A program made the position numbers and the translations under genes. From CAZXBB01 sp964638815 (GTDB lineage Bacteria > Planctomycetota > Phycisphaerae > Phycisphaerales > SM1A02), in assembly GCA_964638815.1 (NCBI GenBank), contig CAZXBB010000174.1, positions 1 to 6,241 of the forward strand: a DNA stretch of 6,241 nucleotides, given 5' to 3'. This document shows, one piece after another, positions 4,908-6,241 of the stretch. The first letter of the stretch is position 1. Each line of letters opens with the position of its first letter. The notes beneath the pieces are model-generated. The model did not search any database. It was not told the DNA's origin and was given only the letters and a program-made list of their open reading frames with translations.

Positions 4908-6241
4908 ATGGCCAAGTACCTGACCACGCCCGCCGAGTCGAACAGGCTCCCCCGCGGCATCCCCTACATCATCGGGAACGAAGCCGCCGAGCGGTTCAGC
5001 TTCTACGGGATGAAGGGGATCCTCACGATCTTCATGACGCAGCATCTCATGAACTCGGCCGGCGAGCCGGACTTCATGAGCGACCCGGAGGCGAAGAAGT
5101 ACTACCACCTCTTCACGGCGGCGGCCTATTTCTTCCCCATCATCGGGTCGCTGATCTCGGACATCTTCCTCGGCAAGTACATGACGATCATCTCGCTCTC
5201 GCTCGGGTATTGCGTGGGGCACGCGTGCCTGGCGATGGGCGACACCGGCGCCGGCGCCGGGTTCATGGAGCCCCGCATGTGGCTCTTTGTCGGCCTCGTG
5301 TTCATCGCCGTCGGCGCCGGCGGCATCAAGCCGTGCGTGTCCGCGCACGTCGGCGACCAGTTCGGCAAGTCGAACCAGCATCTCGTCTCGAACACCTTCA
5401 GCTGGTTCTACTTCTCGATCAACGTCGGCGCCGCGAGCAGCACGCTGCTGACCCCCGTGCTGCTGGCGAAGGTCGACGCGTGGGCGGCGTTCGGCCTGCC
5501 CGGCGTCCTGATGGCACTCGCGACGTTCGTCTTCTGGCTCGGGCGAAACAAGTTCGTGCACGTCCCCCCCAGCGGACCGAAGAAGTTCGCGGAGGAGACG
5601 TTCAGCACCGACGGCCTCCGGGCCCTGCTGAATCTCTCGCCGATCTTCCTGATCTTCATCCCGATGTTCTGGGCGCTCTTCGACCAGACCGGTTCGGCGT
5701 GGGTGCTCCAGGCGAACGCGATGGACCGGAACTTCCTCGGCATGGAGTGGCTCCCGTCGCAGGTCCAGGCCGTCAACCCCCTGCTGATCCTCATCCTCAT
5801 CCCGACGTTCGCGTACGTCGTCTATCCCTCGATCAACGCCGTCTTCCGCATGACGCCGCTGCGCAAGATGTCGATCGGCTTCTTCGTCACGGCGGTCGCA
5901 TTCTCGGTGTCGTCGATGATCGAGGAGCGCATCCAGGCCGGCTTCACGCCGAACGTCGGCTGGCAGTTCATCGCCTACATCCTCATCACGTCCGCGGAGG
6001 TCATGGTCTCGATCACCTCGCTGGAGTTCGCGTACACGCAGGCGCCGAAGAAGATGAAGTCCTTCATCATGGGCATTTACTTCCTGGGCGTCTCGCTCGG
6101 CAACCTGTTCGCGGCCGGTGTCAACTACTTCATCGAGACGGGCGCCGTGACGCTCGACGGAGCGTCGTACTACTGGTTCTTCACGGGCATGATGACCGTC
6201 GTCGCGGTGATCTTCGTGTTCTATTCCATGTTCTACAAGGG
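4908..6241 (+). CDS. POT/PTR-family proton:oligopeptide symporter (3' end outside window)
   Basis: The reading frame from ATG 4908 stays open to the last base (444 codons plus two bases), so the 3' end is missing. The protein belongs to the proton-dependent oligopeptide transporter family, which imports di- and tripeptides through the inner membrane using the proton gradient. Family motifs are present: ExxERF at 25-30 (E25, E28, R29) on helix 1; GGIKPC at 138-143, with K141 matching the conserved helix-4 lysine; FSWFYFSIN at 164-172; FWALFDQT at 254-261 on helix 7; and SAEVMVS at 362-368 followed by LEFAYTQAP, with E364 the conserved helix-10 acid. I count twelve hydrophobic segments, the last at about 420-444, so little beyond a C-terminal tail is lost. 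The linker between helices 6 and 7 is only about 28 residues (212-240) and lacks the extra HA/HB helix pair of many bacterial POT proteins. It lies 15 bp after the lipoprotein gene but may have its own promoter. Substrate cannot be read from the sequence. Confidence 0.93.
   Translation, partial: MAKYLTTPAESNRLPRGIPYIIGNEAAERFSFYGMKGILTIFMTQHLMNSAGEPDFMSDPEAKKYYHLFTAAAYFFPIIGSLISDIFLGKYMTIISLSLGYCVGHACLAMGDTGAGAGFMEPRMWLFVGLVFIAVGAGGIKPCVSAHVGDQFGKSNQHLVSNTFSWFYFSINVGAASSTLLTPVLLAKVDAWAAFGLPGVLMALATFVFWLGRNKFVHVPPSGPKKFAEETFSTDGLRALLNLSPIFLIFIPMFWALFDQTGSAWVLQANAMDRNFLGMEWLPSQVQAVNPLLILILIPTFAYVVYPSINAVFRMTPLRKMSIGFFVTAVAFSVSSMIEERIQAGFTPNVGWQFIAYILITSAEVMVSITSLEFAYTQAPKKMKSFIMGIYFLGVSLGNLFAAGVNYFIETGAVTLDGASYYWFFTGMMTVVAVIFVFYSMFYK

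Noticed and set aside
4107..5561. Long open frame on the - strand across the lipoprotein and transporter genes
   Set aside because: Its composition is rich in Arg, Gly, His and Asp with no motif, and it runs antisense to two genes with normal coding signatures; a mirror of GC-rich third positions.

Overview
The window is GC-rich (about two thirds G+C by eye) with strong G/C preference at third codon positions. All convincing genes lie on the + strand. There are four genes: three complete, and one running off the right edge. The type of peptide transporter and the multi-repeat secretin with no other secretion genes beside it suggest a Planctomycetes/PVC-type or similar high-GC Gram-negative bacterium. 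That assignment is an inference; no rRNA or taxonomic marker is present.

Left half (25-3481): an envelope-spanning secretion or pilus module of two genes. The first encodes a single-pass inner-membrane protein with a proline-rich periplasmic linker, a GspC/PilP-like homology region and an acidic tail. The second encodes a large GspD-type secretin, the outer-membrane channel. In known type II secretion and type IV pilus systems, GspC or PilP contacts the secretin N domains, so the pair probably links inner membrane and channel. The secretin appears to carry four N1-like periplasmic repeats after N0, where textbook GspD has three. The last three repeats each contain a low-complexity insertion at the same point of the fold. 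Between the two genes lies a leader (742-883) with a strong Shine-Dalgarno sequence, a perfect 9-bp hairpin and an unresolved choice of start codon.

Middle (3482-4892): a 136-bp C-rich, G-poor spacer that could support Rho-dependent termination, then an unrecognised predicted outer-membrane lipoprotein of 424 residues with beta-propeller-like sequence character.

Right (4893-6241): a POT/PTR-family proton:oligopeptide symporter, cut by the window edge after all twelve predicted membrane helices. It sits 15 bp behind the lipoprotein gene. A -10-like TATATT is placed so that transcription would begin at or next to the ATG, giving a possible leaderless mRNA.

I saw no tRNA, rRNA, CRISPR array, insertion sequence, attachment site or replication origin. 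I found no strong evidence of a wholly new system. The most distinctive features are the secretin architecture, its structured leader and the unassigned lipoprotein.
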